Below are positions 12,160 through 23,510 of a stretch of DNA of 64,000 nt, one piece after another. Both the position numbers and the translations under genes were made by a program. The first letter of the stretch is position 1, and each line of letters begins with the position of its first letter. The notes beneath the pieces are model-generated. The model saw nothing but the letters and a program-made list of their open reading frames with translations, did no database searches and had not been told where the DNA came from. Source of the DNA: Chelonoidis abingdonii (taxonomy: Eukaryota; Chordata; Testudines; Testudinidae). The stretch is taken from NCBI RefSeq assembly GCF_003597395.2, contig NC_133773.1, forward strand, positions 142,231,818-142,295,817, in the 5' to 3' direction.

Positions 12160-13194
12160 CAGGGGTGGGCAAACTACAGCCTGGGAGTCGCATGCGGCCC
12201 TTCAGATGTTTTAATTTTGTCCTCGAGCTCCCAGCAGGGAGCAGGAACTGGGGCTTGCCTTGTTCCGGTGCTCCAGCCGGGGAGCGGGGTTGAGGGCTTG
12301 CCCTACTCCATGTGGCTCCTGGAAGCAGGGGCATGTTCCCCCTCTAGCTCCTACACGTAGGAGCAGCCAGGGGGCTCCACATGTTACCCCCTCCTCAAGC
12401 GCTGCCTCCGCACCAACTTTTCCCCGCGCGGTGGGTACTAGATTCCTCCCCCCCAGCCCTGCCCCGATTCTGCCCCTGCCCTGCCCTGCCCCCATTCCAA
12501 CCTGTTCCCCAAAGTCTCTGCTCCCTTCCTTCCCCTATTGGACTCCTTCCCCAAATCCCCGCCCCAGCTCTGCCTCTTCCCCAAGCACGCCGTGTTCCCC
12601 CTTTTCCCCCCTCCCTCGCAGCACTTGCCGCCGTGAAACAACTGTTTCGCAGGGGCAAGCACTGGGAGCTAGGGGGAGAAGCAGGGAAGGTGGAAGCGGA
12701 GATGACCTGGGCTGGGGTGGGGAGCTGCCAGTGGGTGCAGAGCACCCACCAATTTTTTTCCCTGTGGGTGCTCCAGCCCTGGAGCACCCACGGAGTCGGC
12801 GCCTATGCTGGGAGCCATGGCCAATGGGAGCTGCAGGGACGGTACCTGAAGATGGGGCAGCGCGCAGAGGCTCCTGGCTGTGCCTCCACATAGGAAACAG
12901 AGGAGGGACATGCCACTGCTTCTGGGAGCTGCTTGAGGTAAACGCTGCCCGGACCCTGTACCCGTGACCCTCTCCTGTGCCCCAACCCCCTGCCCCAGCC
13001 CGGAGCCCCCTCCCATTCTGGAGCATCCTCCTGCACACCCAACCCCTCATCCTCACCCCTGAGCCCACACCCCCAGCTGGAGACCTCACCCCCCCTATCT
13101 CAATCCCCAGTTTTGTGAGCATTCATGACGCCCCTCCCCATACAATTTCCATACCCAGATGTGGCCCTCGGGCCAAAAAGTTTGCCCAACCCTG
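12160..13194. mobile_element. hAT element with 8-bp target duplication (outer member of a nested pair)
   Basis: Terminal inverted repeats CAGGGGTGGGCAAACT (12160-12175) and AGTTTGCCCAACCCTG (13179-13194) match at 15 of 16 positions. They are flanked by CCTTAGAC on the left (12152-12159) and CGTTAGAC on the right (13195-13202), a 7/8 match that is the expected hAT-length target duplication. The sequence just inside each end refers to the same family (ATGCGGCCC...GTGGCCCTCGGGCC). No transposase frame is present. The interior is occupied by another hAT-like element at about 12.4-12.8 kb. Long open frames here follow from C-rich composition. Confidence 0.85.
12405..12807 (+). mobile_element. hAT-like element nested in the 12160-13194 element
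   Basis: Homologous to 2339-2699. Shared features are CCCCAAATCCCCGCCCCAGC, a GTGAAACAACTGTTTCGC palindrome, GGGAGCTGCCAGTGGGTGCA, and the right terminus GGAGTCGGCGCCTATG ending at 12807. The left end is decayed (CGCACCAACTTTT near 12409). Because it interrupts the outer hAT element, it inserted later. Confidence 0.65.
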
Positions 13195-13790
13195 CGTTAG
13201 ACACTCCAGTCAATCTTGCCACCCAGACAACTGGGCTTTTGTGACAATGGTTGCTTACACCAGCAATCACACCACACCAGGTTGCTCCCAGTCCCAAGGT
13301 ACAAGTCACTTACCTCAGATCAGTTGGTACTCCAGAACTTACACCAAAGACCATGCTGATAACCAATCTATAGTAAATGAACTAAAGGTTTATTAGCTAA
13401 GAAAAGGAAACGAGTTATTACAAGGTTAAAGTAGATAAATAATACATGTACAGGTGGGTCATGGTTTGTAATTCCAGCTGGTGGCAGTGATGTATTAAAG
13501 AGCCAGTTGCCCAAAAGTCTTTTCAGGGTACCCGGATTGTGTCTGGGGATCTCCGCTTTGCCTCTGATACACTTCCCTGTAAGGGTCCAAACAGTCCAGA
13601 AACCAGGAGCTTTCCCTGAACCCATACTTACAGCTTCTCAGCAGTGGAAGGAGGAATGCCCCTTTAAAATAAGGCTATTCTATCCTATGATGTCGTAGCT
13701 GGCAAGGCGTGAGACAGGAAGCTGCTCAGAGCCTAAGTAGCCTGTGGCTCTGAGCGAGGCCTGGTTGGTATAGACTGAACGTTAATATCC
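13195..13790. repeat. Unclassified interspersed-repeat-like stretch
   Basis: Contains CTAAAGGTTTATTAGCTAAG and AGAAAAGGAAACGAGTTATT, followed by text reading ...CAGTTGCCCAAAAGTCTTTT. This resembles an interspersed turtle repeat I have seen but cannot name. No LTR pair or reading frame is visible. A repeat-library search would settle it. Confidence 0.25.
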
Positions 13791-15224
13791 ACTATGAACA
13801 AATGCTCTTTGAGTCAGGGACGGATGCTTGATACCTTATCTGAGAGGTGCCTAGCACACAGTGCTATAGAACAGGTAGCTGGGAGCTCTGGCCTTAACGG
13901 TCGATCAGCGAGTCGTCTGATTTCAGACAGGGATTAAGCGTGATCCCCTGTGTTATGGATGCCTGGACCGTTTCCCTCTTCGGTGCTCCCCGAGGCTGGT
14001 GGGTTTTGTGGTATTTAAATAGCCTCTTCAGCAGATTTAATTTTTTATTGGCACACATTTTGCTTTTGGCGAGTTGCTTACCACCCTGTCGTGGCAGGAT
14101 TGCAGCCACGTGGGAGTCTGCCATTCGTGGGCCATTACCCCACATGCCTTTCAAGGATGTTAGCTGCTGGGTGTCATGCTCGTTACAGCCATGGGCCAGA
14201 CTACCTGCTTGTAATGTAGCATGACAGGCGTTTGAGGGGAAGACGCACGCTCGCCCTCTGTTAGCAAAGTGTTTCACTGTTATGGCTGAGTCTTGAAGTG
14301 AATCTTAGCGCTGCTGCAAATAGGCAGCCCCAGAGGCTGAAGCCAAAGAACAGGTACAGCATGGGTAACGCTAGTGCAGGCCCGTCAGCACGGCCTTGCC
14401 AGTATCCCTGGGTCTCTGAGCTGGAAGCCCCTCTAGGCAGGAGATGGCAGCTCAGACTCTCAGCATGTCTAGTCATTTGACCTCCTCTGAGCTGCAGCAA
14501 GGCAGCCACCTGGGTTTCTTTGTGAAGTAGTCTGGTTCTTCGTGGACTGGTACCTAAGGGCAAATGAGGAGTGACCAGTGCCCTAGGGGAGAAGGCTGCA
14601 TTGTGCTCCAATTTACTAGTCAGCCTGGTCCTGGTTGTTAAGGGAGATCAAATCAGTCTCCTGTGAATAAAGGCACTGAATGCCTGTTAACTTGCTGCTA
14701 ATGTGCTAGGGAGCAACGATGCTTTACATGTTCAGTAGCCCCTAAGTATGTAATTGGAAGCCTCTCCTATGCTTGGAAATACCCGTATAGGGTAGGCAGC
14801 TGGTTTTTACCATTGCATCAGGAAAACCAGCCACACCTTGCTGAGACCATCCGAGCCCTATCCAAGCCTGCAGCTTAGCGCCTGTGCAGCCTCCCCATTG
14901 TTGAAAGACAGGAGCGCCCCTTCCTGTGTAGCGACCCCCTTCCTGGCCTCGTTATGCCCATGAGCTCTCTCTGATGCTTGCGCCTTTTGAGCAGAGTCAG
15001 CAGATGTTAAGGAAAATACAGGGCTGATGTTTTGAGGCTGTAGGCTCAATTTGCATTTCTGCCCCCATAAGGTCAAAATGCAGCTCAGTTACATTTTAAC
15101 CAGGTAATTTTACTTCAGTCTGTGGCATAAAATTAGAAACTTACATGACTCTCCCAAATACATTCTTGTATTATTTCATGCAGACACATATTTCACTTGT
15201 ATCTTAAATTTTACCAGTGAGGCT

Positions 15225-15400
15225 TCCTTTGATAAGTGGGGAGTCAGGACTCCTGGGTTCTATGCCCAGTTTCCTCACTGTGGCATTGGCCAAGTCACTG
15301 CACCTCTCTGCCTCTATTTCCTGATCTGTAAAATGGGGATAATTATGTTGACCTATAAAATACTCAAGATCTATATGTGTGAGACATGCTATGTAATTAG
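15225..15400 (+). repeat. MIR-like CORE-SINE
   Basis: Reads GGAGTCAGGACTCCTGGGTT, then GGCCAAGTCACTGCACCTCT, then TGATCTGTAAAATGGGGATA, the standard MIR order. A (GGT)5 run follows at about 15400-15415. Confidence 0.75.
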
Positions 15401-16189
15401 GTGGTGGTGGTGGTGGTAAACTTGCCTTTATAATAGAGGAAGCTCCTCTGCTCACACATGATTAAAATAATGAAGTAATAGTTACAAGACTCCTCCTTGC
15501 TTTTCTCCAGAATTCTCTGATAGGACACATCATGTTTTGCATGGTGCTCTCTGTCCTGTATCTCAGAATGTTTTGCAGTAAAATAAAGATGAATTCCCCT
15601 CTTCTTCTAGAAGGCACCAGCTGCAGCAAGATATTTCAGCTGAGATTTTAAATGGAGGGTGAGGAGATGGGGCAGAGCGATGCAGGGCAGCGGTGCCAGA
15701 TGGCATTGTGCTCGCTTGGCTCTCTGGTGCGTTATCTGCTTGCAGAGCCTGCAGTGGCTGGAGCCATCCGAGTAGTGGGGATAGACTTGGTCCAGTGACT
15801 TCTCACTTACTCTGTACGTACAACTGGAGGCCCAGCTGTAGTATAAGCCCTGGTGACTCTGCATTTCTCTGGATATGTCCAAGGGTGCGGAGGGGGGATA
15901 TCTTTTGCAAGTGGGTGGTTTGTGCTGACTTCCATCATTAGCACATCTCTGGGGATTTCACTGCCTCTCTTTCTGATGTAGCAGCCAGCAGCCCGGGGAG
16001 AAATGTTGCTGGCAGTTGGTGGGGCGGGAGGGAGGAATCACATGTATCCTTGTTGGGGATAGGTGGGCTGGGGATGGGAGGAGAGGGTCTAAATGCTTTC
16101 CCTCCATGCCATTGCAGGAGATGCAGGTTCCAGAAACTCATCTCTCAGTTCTGCTACTCATGTCTATAGTGGGTCCAGCCATTGATGGA

Positions 16190-16415
16190 GGATGGGTCCA
16201 TCAATGGGTATTAGCCAGGATGGGCAGGGATGGTGTCCCTAATCTCTGTTTGCCAGAAGCTGGGAATGGGTGACAGGGGATGGATCACTTGGTAATTCTC
16301 TGTTCTGTTCATTCCCTCTGGGTCACCTGGCATTGACTGCTGTCGGAAGACAGGAGACTGGGCTAGATGGACCTTTGGTCTGACCCAGTACGGCTGGTCT
16401 TATGTCTCTCTTACT
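16190..16415 (+). mobile_element. CR1 LINE 3' end
   Basis: Near-consensus CR1 tail: GTGTCCCTAATCTCTGTTTG, CCAGAAGCTGGGAATGGGTG, GGATCACTTGGTAATTCTCT, CTGGGCTAGATGGACCTTTG and GTCTGACCCAGTACGGCTGG. 5'-truncated. The reverse complement of the same tail lies at 36.69-36.90 kb. Confidence 0.85.
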
Positions 16416-17029
16416 ATGAATTACTCTCAACCTAACACACTTGTGAGCTAGGTAGGGGATTAACTGCCACCACCACTGAAACTCAGCCACCTCTTGGGTG
16501 GAACACGGCAATGGTCTAACAGCAGCCATGCAGGACGTGAAGAATGCTTCATCCACCTCAACTGCAAGAAAGACTGAGGGACTGAACGGAGTTCGGCGTG
16601 GGACCAGCAATTTGTTTACCATCATCTCTTTGAAGATATCATTGCACCACTTAAATGGTCATCAGAACCTCTCTGGATTTCCTCTGAAAAGACAGAGCCA
16701 TCAGCAACACAGCCTCCTTAATAAAATGCTGTTGGCATTGGACAAATGTCAAGCTAGAAGATTGTAGCCTAACCAATTTGCAGCACTTCTGCAACCTCTT
16801 AGTTTGGTCTCATTCAAGTGCTGGTCCACTTGTCTCACATTTACTTTTGCAGCACTGGCAGACTTACAGACATGTTTGTTTTTCAAAGGCAGGTCTCCTT
16901 CACTTTGCCCAAGATGCTGAAGGCAGTGGGCAAGCTGCAGTTGCCGCCATCAGTCTTCAACTGTGTAAAATCTTGTTACGAAGAGGACTGTGATCAGTTG
17001 TTCTCCAGATCCACTGAGGGCAGGGGAAG

Positions 17030-17255
17030 AAATAATGGCCACAAGGGGAATCTGGGTTACATATTGGGGAAAGCTTTTAGCTATAGGGATAATTAAGCAC
17101 TTGGAACGAGTTACCTAAGGAGGTTTTGGAGTCCCAGTCATTGGAAGTTTTTAGGAGCAGGTTGGACAAGGGAGGATCTAACTTATTTATTCCTGCTTCG
17201 TGGAGTGGGGCTGGACTAGATGGTCTCTTGAGGTCCCTTCCCACCCTACGATGTG
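17030..17255 (+). mobile_element. CR1 LINE 3' end
   Basis: CR1 tail of another subfamily: GTTACCTAAGGAGGTTTTGG, GTTTTTAGGAGCAGGTTGGA and GGACTAGATGGTCTCTTGAG, followed by TCCCTTCCCACCCTACGATG. Confidence 0.75.
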
Positions 17256-18385
17256 ATCAGAAGCGGTGCAGAGAGATTCTTTCCCTCTGTTTTTTCATAC
17301 TGCTTTGAGTAACCTTACCCAGCCTTAAGCAAAACACAGACCAGATACTATGATCTCTACTCCGAGCATTTATAGTAAAGCTTTACATTCACATTAACAG
17401 CTCATGTCCTACTGCATACATTTCACTGGCAGCCTCCCTTAGAGGGTTTGCAGGTGCTGGGACCTGAGTTGTCATAGCCCTGACAGGTTGTCCTGTCACT
17501 TGCTGATGTCACTGTGTGGTATACACCCCGCAGGAATGGCGCAGGGGGGCCCTGCTTGTATTTTAGGTTTGAAAGACTGACCAGATTTTTGTTTGCATAA
17601 AAATATCAATAAATGGCTGCTTATTGTCCTGTTTTAACAGGAAAGCTGAACTGCCAAAGTTGTGTATACCTAGCTGTGAAATTCAAATTGATGGGGCACT
17701 GTGGTGCAGGGAGGGGTGGTGCCTGTGACTTATTGCAGAGCGTGGGATCTTATTTGGTTTGCAGGATGTGCTCCTGAATACACTGGGCATGGATGCTGCA
17801 TGTCTGTAGGTACCTTCCCTGTAATCTGACCAACAGGAGGTGATATGGCTAGAACAAAGCAATGTGTCTGACACGCAGGGTGGTGTCTTGTTGTCTTATG
17901 CTCCTGAAGTGCCCCCGGAGGAAATTATGCTGCATAAACCCTCCATGGAGCTGGCGTGGAGACACTTTAGCTGCAGGACTTCTTGGAGGGAAGTAGGTGT
18001 GTTCACAGCACTTTCCTCCTGCTTGCTGGGATAGTTTTCCTAAGCAGCATTGCAGAGCTGCTGTTCTTGGCGGTATCCATCCAGGAAGGCACCGACCACG
18101 AGTCTGTAGGTATCCTTGTTTGGACGCCAAGGGCAGATGAGGCCTGGTCCTGAGCTGCTCCCATTGAAATCAGCGAAAGTTGGCAGTGCTCAGAGCGTCA
18201 AGGCCAAAGCTGGGCTGGGCTGAAGGAGCGTTCCCCCTCTCCCAGGTGTGAAAAGGCAGCCCTGCGGGGCCAGGTGTTCTGCAGCTGTCCCAATGCAGAT
18301 GGTGCCGTGTTGGCGATGTGACCTGGGAAAATGTTCCAGGTGGGCTCTGAAACTAGCCAGTCACTTGACAGAGATGCCAAGTTTC

Positions 18386-18508
18386 TAGGGTGACCAGACA
18401 GCAAGCGTGTAAAATCGGGACAGGGCGTGGGGGATAATAGGAGCCTATATAAGAGAGAGACCCAAAAATCAGGACGATCGCTATAAAATCGGGACATCTG
18501 GTCACCCG
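18386..18508. mobile_element. Short MITE with GGGTGACCAGA termini
   Basis: The left end TCTAGGGTGACCAGACAG and the right end ATCTGGTCACCC are inverted. The interior contains two copies of TAAAATCGGGACA and an inverted CCTATATAAG motif. Non-autonomous; superfamily not determined. Confidence 0.7.
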
Positions 18509-18532
18509 ATAAGTTTCTGTTAATTTCTTTGT

Positions 18533-18650
18533 ATTATGGTAGCACTCAGATGCTGTGCTTGGGGTCACGGCCGCATGGTGCTGGGTGCTGCACAGACGCA
18601 CAAAGACAAGGGCCTGCCCAAAAGACATTCTCATCTGATTTTGAAACCAG
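18533..18650 (-). repeat. L2-like LINE 3' tail, reverse orientation
   Basis: Plus-strand text TGGTAGCACTCAGATGCTGT, GCATGGTGCTGGGTGCTGCA and CAGACGCACAAAGACAAGGG matches the family at 6890-7000. Confidence 0.5.
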
Positions 18651-19009
18651 ACCCAAGGGAGGACCAGCTGGTAGGAGAAAGGGGGAAGGTAATTCGATCA
18701 GGCTGGCAGCAGGATGGCTCTGAGTTGTGAGGGTTTAACCCTAGAAACACCAGTTTCTCCCTCTACCCCACTGTCATTGTCAGGCTGGCTGGAGGGATTT
18801 GAAGGCGATATTGGGGTAGTGGCCTTAAGGGCGCCATGGCATCTTTCATCCCCAGGAATCCCAGAAAGCTTTACAAACTGCATAGGAATCATTTCAAATG
18901 CTGTTGAAATTCAGCCATCTGTGGGGCCACCCAGATACCCTCCACAGCAGTTTAGGATGGGAAATGGAGACAGTGGCTGGGGCAGTAGTGGTTGGTCTGT
19001 TCTTGCTCT

Positions 19010-19095
19010 GCAGTTTAGGACTGGCTTCTGTTGAACTAGATGCTGTGCAAACACACACAGACTGGTCCCTGCTCTAAGGAACTTGCAGCCTAATG
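19010..19095 (-). repeat. L2-like LINE 3' tail fragment
   Basis: GATGCTGTGCAAACACACAC, GACTGGTCCCTGCTCTAAGG and AACTTGCAGCCTAA are the same reversed tail seen at 6.9 and 32.3 kb. Confidence 0.4.
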
Positions 19096-19552
19096 GATAC
19101 TGCAAGAGATTTTCCCCAGGAGACAGGGATTAAGGTCCCCGTTGCATGTAGGTTCCATAGTATCTGAGCACCGTCCAGTAGTGTGGTACGTGCACTTCAC
19201 ATCTGTCACCTGTTTCTTCTCTCATCCTCGCCCAAGGGGGCGGGGTATGTGCAGTGGAGCCAGGATTGGAATAAAGAAACTTTTGGCTTCCAGATATGTG
19301 CTTGGACCATGCAGCTATCCTGCCTTTCCCATACCACAATGTTTTTTTTCTACCTTCTTCCTTTCTAATAGACACTCCTTAGGGCAAATTCAAATTCAGG
19401 CACAGGGCATGCAGGTTGGGAGAGCTAATCAGTTAGTTTGGGCACGGGGGGGCCCATCTGCTCTTCAAGTCGAGCCTTAAGTTTCAATTTCCAAGCCCTT
19501 CTCCTTTTAACCACAATCTTCTTTTAGAAGGTATTAATTGACTTTGCAGTGT

Positions 19553-19680
19553 AGTTGTAGTCATGTTGGTCCCAGGATATTAGAGACACAAGCTGGGTGA
19601 GGTAATATCTTTTATTTTCTGTTCTCTCTCACCAATAGAACTTGGTCCAATAAAAGATATTACCTCATCCATCTTGTCTG
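19553..19680. repeat. Inverted-repeat interspersed element
   Basis: GAGGTAATATCTTTTATTTT (from about 19599) is repeated in inverted orientation as CCAATAAAAGATATTACCTC (about 19647), around a central TCTCTCACCAATAGAAC. It begins with a GTCATGTTGGTCCCAGGATA stretch. I recognise it as a common sauropsid repeat but not its class. Confidence 0.55.
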
Positions 19681-19689
19681 TTTGATGGG

Positions 19690-19905
19690 ATGATAAGATG
19701 GATTGCACCCTCAGCAAGTTCGTGGAGATCTAGGTTGGATATTAGGAAAGACTATTTCCCTAGGAGGGTGGTGGAAGCTCTGGAATGGGTTACCTAGGGA
19801 GGTGGTAGAATCTCCATCCTTAGAGGTTTTTAAGGCCCGGCTTGGCTCCATCCTTAGAGGTCTCTTCCAACTCTAATCTTCTGTGATTCTATTCTATGTT
19901 AACAG
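19690..19905 (+). mobile_element. CR1 LINE 3' end
   Basis: Starts with GATTGCACCCTCAGCAAGTT, then GGTTGGATATTAGGAAAGAC, then GGAATGGGTTACCTAGGGAG, and ends GTCTCTTCCAACTCTAATCT near TGTGATTCTA. A short internal segment (TCCATCCTTAGAGGT) is duplicated. Confidence 0.75.
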
Positions 19906-20904
19906 ACTAGTAATTTTTAAAACATGATCAGTTAGGGCCTTCCTCTGGAATGCACATGTAGTATAACTATGGAGGGTAATTTGTCTTAATGTGGACAAGT
20001 TACTTAGTGGAAGTAGGGTGAGAACTGAACGTAGGAATATGCCATGCATCGGTAAAATGTCTGTTTACAAATGGCACCTTCATGCCCTGAGTTGTGTGCA
20101 TATATGAATCTCATCAACCCACTGACCCCACATGAGCCCTGAGGGACACACTGTCCCATAGCGGGGAGAGCCGGATTCTGGACTGGCTCAGACATTGTCA
20201 GAAAGCTTGTAACGTTCTCTTTGAAGCGTCTTTGTCCCTGGTGGTGACCGAGCTTTGGTTGAGGTGGGAGGCCTGCCAGCGAGTTTCTTGTCTATCAGCC
20301 TTTTGTAGTCTCATGTGGAATCCCACAACATCCTATGTAGAGCCCCTTGTCTACAATTAGCCTCCATTAGCGTCTGGAGGAAATCCTTGCGCTTGTACCT
20401 ACTGGGCTCTGGCCTGCTGCCCTTATCAGATCAAAGCTGTTGTGTGTCCTGTCTGTGTGTGATCTGGGAGCCTGTGCCTCGGAGATCTTCATATAAACAA
20501 GGAACTTCTGACCTTCATGCGTAAGGTCGGTGGTCCATTAGAACACTTAGCTAGCCAGACAGCAAGCAAAGCTGGCGTAAGGTAACGGCACACTGTGTTC
20601 ATACAACGTGTAGGCCTGAAGAGAATCCTAGGCACTTTGCAGTAAAACATGGTCCTTAAAAATTAGGCCTTTCTCTTTATTAGCCTGGAGTGGTGGAGAA
20701 GTCGACACCGGGTAGGGTAGTAGCAGCTGGGAAGTGTGGGGGAGGAGATACCTAAAGCAGGAGGAGGGAGCCAGAGCATGGGTGGAAGGAGATACCACAA
20801 GCCAGTTGTCCAGAGAGCTTGGCTTCCTCTCACCAGACGACCTAAGCTGTTTCAACAGGGATCCACCCTCTGGCTTTGGGATGGAATTTCAGTCCTTTGT
20901 GGAG

Positions 20905-21135
20905 AGAAGGTCCAGGGCTGGGGGTCAGGAGACCTGTGTTCTCTTCTCATCTCTGCCAGCTAGTTGCCATATGACCTTGGGGTAGTCACTTTTCCTCTCT
21001 GGGTCTCTGCGTCTCCATTTTTGGAATGGGGATCCTAAAACTTGCCTCACCTCATGAGGAGGGTGGAGAGAATTAATTCACTATCTTGTCCAGTGCTCCA
21101 AGTTTCTTGGACACAGGGTGCTGTAGAAGTGCAGA
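20905..21135 (+). repeat. MIR-like CORE-SINE
   Basis: GGGGTCAGGAGACCTGTGTT, GCCATATGACCTTGGGGTAG and TCTCTGGGTCTCTGCGTCTC, then GGAATGGGGATCCTAAAA and a GAATTAATTCACT core, ending at the TGCTGTAGAAGTGCAG stretch. Confidence 0.7.
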
Positions 21136-21491
21136 TTGTGTCCTGGGAGTGAGCTCGGACCACACCCGCTCCAAGGAGAACCCCCAGCGTCCGCTCTGAG
21201 GAATGTAACAAAACTGATGGCAGCTAAGCCTCCATCACCAGGGTTCCCTGGCTTATGAGAAGCAGCAAATGAAATAATTTGAAGAGCAGACTGTTTGCAT
21301 TGTCTTAGTGACTAGGTGCTCTCCCTTGTGCAGTATGTCAGCTAATTCCCTGAGCACCCGCGTGGACCTGATCGGTTCTGTTTTCCTTCTCTCTCTTGCC
21401 TTAGGCCTTTCCCTCTGAGCTCAGTCCTTTCTGGCTCAGTCATTGTTCTTGGAAATAACAGGCTCTTCTCCCCTTTTCTCTCAAATTCCAG

Positions 21492-21949
21492 GTGGCACAA
21501 GCTACATTCCAAGGCCGGGAAAAAGGAGAAGGAGCGAGGAGAGATCCAGGTCACCATCCAGTTTACCCGCAACAACCTGACGGCCAGCATGTTCGACCTT
21601 TCCATGAAAGACAAGCCCCGGTCGCCCTTTGGAAAGCTGAAGGACAAAATGAAGGGGAAGAAGAAATACGACTTGGAATCTGCTTCTGCTATCATCCCCA
21701 GCAGCACAGGGGCCCTCGACATGGAGGAGGACTATGAGCTAGGGCGCAAGAAATCCAAAGGCAAGGGCAGTTTCTTCAAGAACAAGCTCCACAAGTCCTC
21801 CCTGACCCAATCCAACACCTCACTGGGCTCCGACAGCACCATCTCCTCAGCCAGCGGTAGCCTGGCTAACAGCTTTGGCATAACTGTCAACGTTCCTGAG
21901 GGAACCAAATCCCCGAGTAGACACAGCAGTCTATCCACAGAGCACTCTG
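21492..21949 (+). CDS. RAB11FIP5: RAB11FIP5 exon 2: end of C2 domain and linker
   Basis: First recognised coding exon of Rab11 family-interacting protein 5 (Rip11/Gaf-1), a class I Rab11 effector on recycling endosomes that supports apical and regulated membrane delivery. The acceptor is ...ttccAG|G; the first base completes a codon from the missing exon 1. It encodes 152 residues, numbered here from Trp1, plus one base. KKEKERGEIQVTIQFTRNNL forms the last C2 strand. ASMFDLSMKDKPRSPF and DKMKGKKKYDLESASAI follow, then a Ser-rich tract (QSNTSLGSDSTISSASGSLA). As recalled, these match human RAB11FIP5 more closely than FIP1: HSK.GKKEKERGEI, YDLESASAI and QSNTSLGSDST are FIP5-type. The donor is CTG|GTAAGA at 21950, phase 1. 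Reading through the donor reaches a stop 11 codons later. The missing start codon is an effect of the window. Confidence 0.95.
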
Positions 21950-22557
21950 GTAAGAGGATACTGATTTTAATCACTAAATAAGGGACTGCCTAGGGTACTT
22001 GGGTGCATTAACTGATTGCTCGCCGGAAGGAAGTGTCCTTTATAAGTTACCTTCCTCTGTGAGGCCCACTATAAGCTTGAGTGGCTGGGGCTGGGGTGCT
22101 GGCATGAAAGTGCCAGAGATTCTCCACCAGTGATGAATTGTGGGTGGAGCTATTCTAATGCCAGATTGACAAACCTGGAGATTGAAACCGTCTGTTTATG
22201 CACAGAACTGGTATAACACAGTCCGTAGCAATGCAAAATTCCCCCAGGGTGCCCTGCCAACCCTGGGGGAGGTGTCCTCTCCAGGGCTCAGACTGCAGCT
22301 GAAGACCACGCTATCTTCAGCTCAGGAAAATGGTTCTGAAAGCGGGTAATCCCTAAGCCTCATGTTGAACTCTCTCCTTGGGGTCTAGTGAATGCCATTT
22401 GAAAGAGAAAATGGCCCTTTCTGTTAATCCATTCGGGGCAGAGGCGGTAGAAATGATGGATCCTAACATATGGATGCCAGGAGCTGTGTTCTTTGCTGTC
22501 CCCAAAAGCTCTACCCATCCATACGTTAAAGATTCACTGTGGATTCATTTTTTCTAT

Positions 22558-22690
22558 TCATAGAATTGTAGGACTGGAAGGGACCTCAAGAGGTCATCTA
22601 GTCCAGTCCCCTGCACTCAGGGCAGGACTAAGTATTACCTAGACCGTCCCTGACAGGTGATTGTCTCGCCTGCTCTTAAAAATCTCCAAT
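22558..22690 (-). mobile_element. CR1 LINE 3' end, reverse orientation
   Basis: TAGAATTGTAGGACTGGAAG, GGACCTCAAGAGGTCATCTA and GTCCAGTCCCCTGCACTCAG are the reverse complement of a CR1 tail, followed by CAGGTGATTGTCTCGCCTGC. Confidence 0.8.
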
Positions 22691-23059
22691 CATGATCATC
22701 ATACAACACAGACAAAGAATTCTGTTCTATCTCTCGAAAGCAGGTTCCAAGCATCTGGTGTCTTCCCCGCAATGAGCCTTGAGCACACAGTAGTCAAGCA
22801 GAATGGAGCATTAACTTACTGAGCTTCCCTGCTACCTCTCCTGTCTCTCGGAACTTTTCAGGCTTGGATGAAAAGTGTCTGAACAGAAAGTGTCTGGACT
22901 CCAGTGACTAAAGCAATCTGAGTTCTGTGAGTCTTGGCACTCAGAAGGCAATGCACAGAACAGGGATGCCATCATGGTGCATTAACTTCTATTGTTTGAG
23001 GAAAATCTAAATCAGTCCACAAACGATTTGATTGGCCTGAGACAGTACGTTCAGAAATT

Positions 23060-23510
23060 CCCTTACTAGCTCAAAAAAAAAAAAAATTAATTGCAATTAA
23101 AAGCGCTGCTAAACAATAATAGAATACCATTTATTTAAGTATTTTTGGATGTTTCTGACATTTTCAAATATATTGATTTCAATTACAATATAGAATACAA
23201 AGTGTACAGTGCTCACTTTATATTTATTTTTTATTACAAGTATTTGCACTGTAAAAAACCAAAAGAAATAATATTTTTCAATTAACCTCATACCATTACT
23301 GAAGTGCAGTCTCTTTATCGTGAAAGTTGAACTTACAAATGTAGAATTACGAACAAAAAAAACTACATTCAAAAATAAAACTGTAAAATTTTAGAACCTG
23401 CAAGTCCACTCTGTTCTACTTCTTGTTCAGCCAGTTGCTCAGACAAACAAGTTTGTTTACATTTGTAGGAGATAATGCTGCCTGCTTCTTGTTTACAATG
23501 TCACCTGAAA
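23060..23510. repeat. AT-rich interspersed repeat, DNA-transposon-like
   Basis: Text such as ACATTTTCAAATATATTGAT, AGTGTACAGTGCTCACTTTA and TTGTTCAGCCAGTTGCTCAG matches a widespread sauropsid repeat I recall. The left part has ATTAATTGCAATTAAAAG next to an A-run. There is no coding frame. Superfamily assignment (possibly hAT) is uncertain. Confidence 0.5.

Larger units (their letters stand above)
1..21491 (+). other. RAB11FIP5: RAB11FIP5 intron 1 (3' part); no exon recognised
   Basis: The first coding exon recognised in the window begins at 21492 with a split codon, so a protein-coding exon must lie upstream. I looked for a GC-rich exon encoding the N-terminal C2 domain (strands around HVQVTVL and a DAY.VIQVG-like motif) and found none, so the stretch is best read as the end of intron 1. 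It holds the repeats listed separately: minisatellite, PLE fragment, hAT elements, CR1 tails, MIR-like SINEs and L2-like tails. Between them (about 310-2220, 4130-6890, 13790-15220, 20000-20900) I see no supported gene or RNA. Confidence 0.75.

Noticed and set aside
12260..12967. 235-codon open frame, Pro/Ser-rich, within 12.2-13.0 kb
   Set aside because: It lies entirely inside the nested hAT elements; C/G-rich composition removes stops in several frames on both strands. No family resemblance or splice context.
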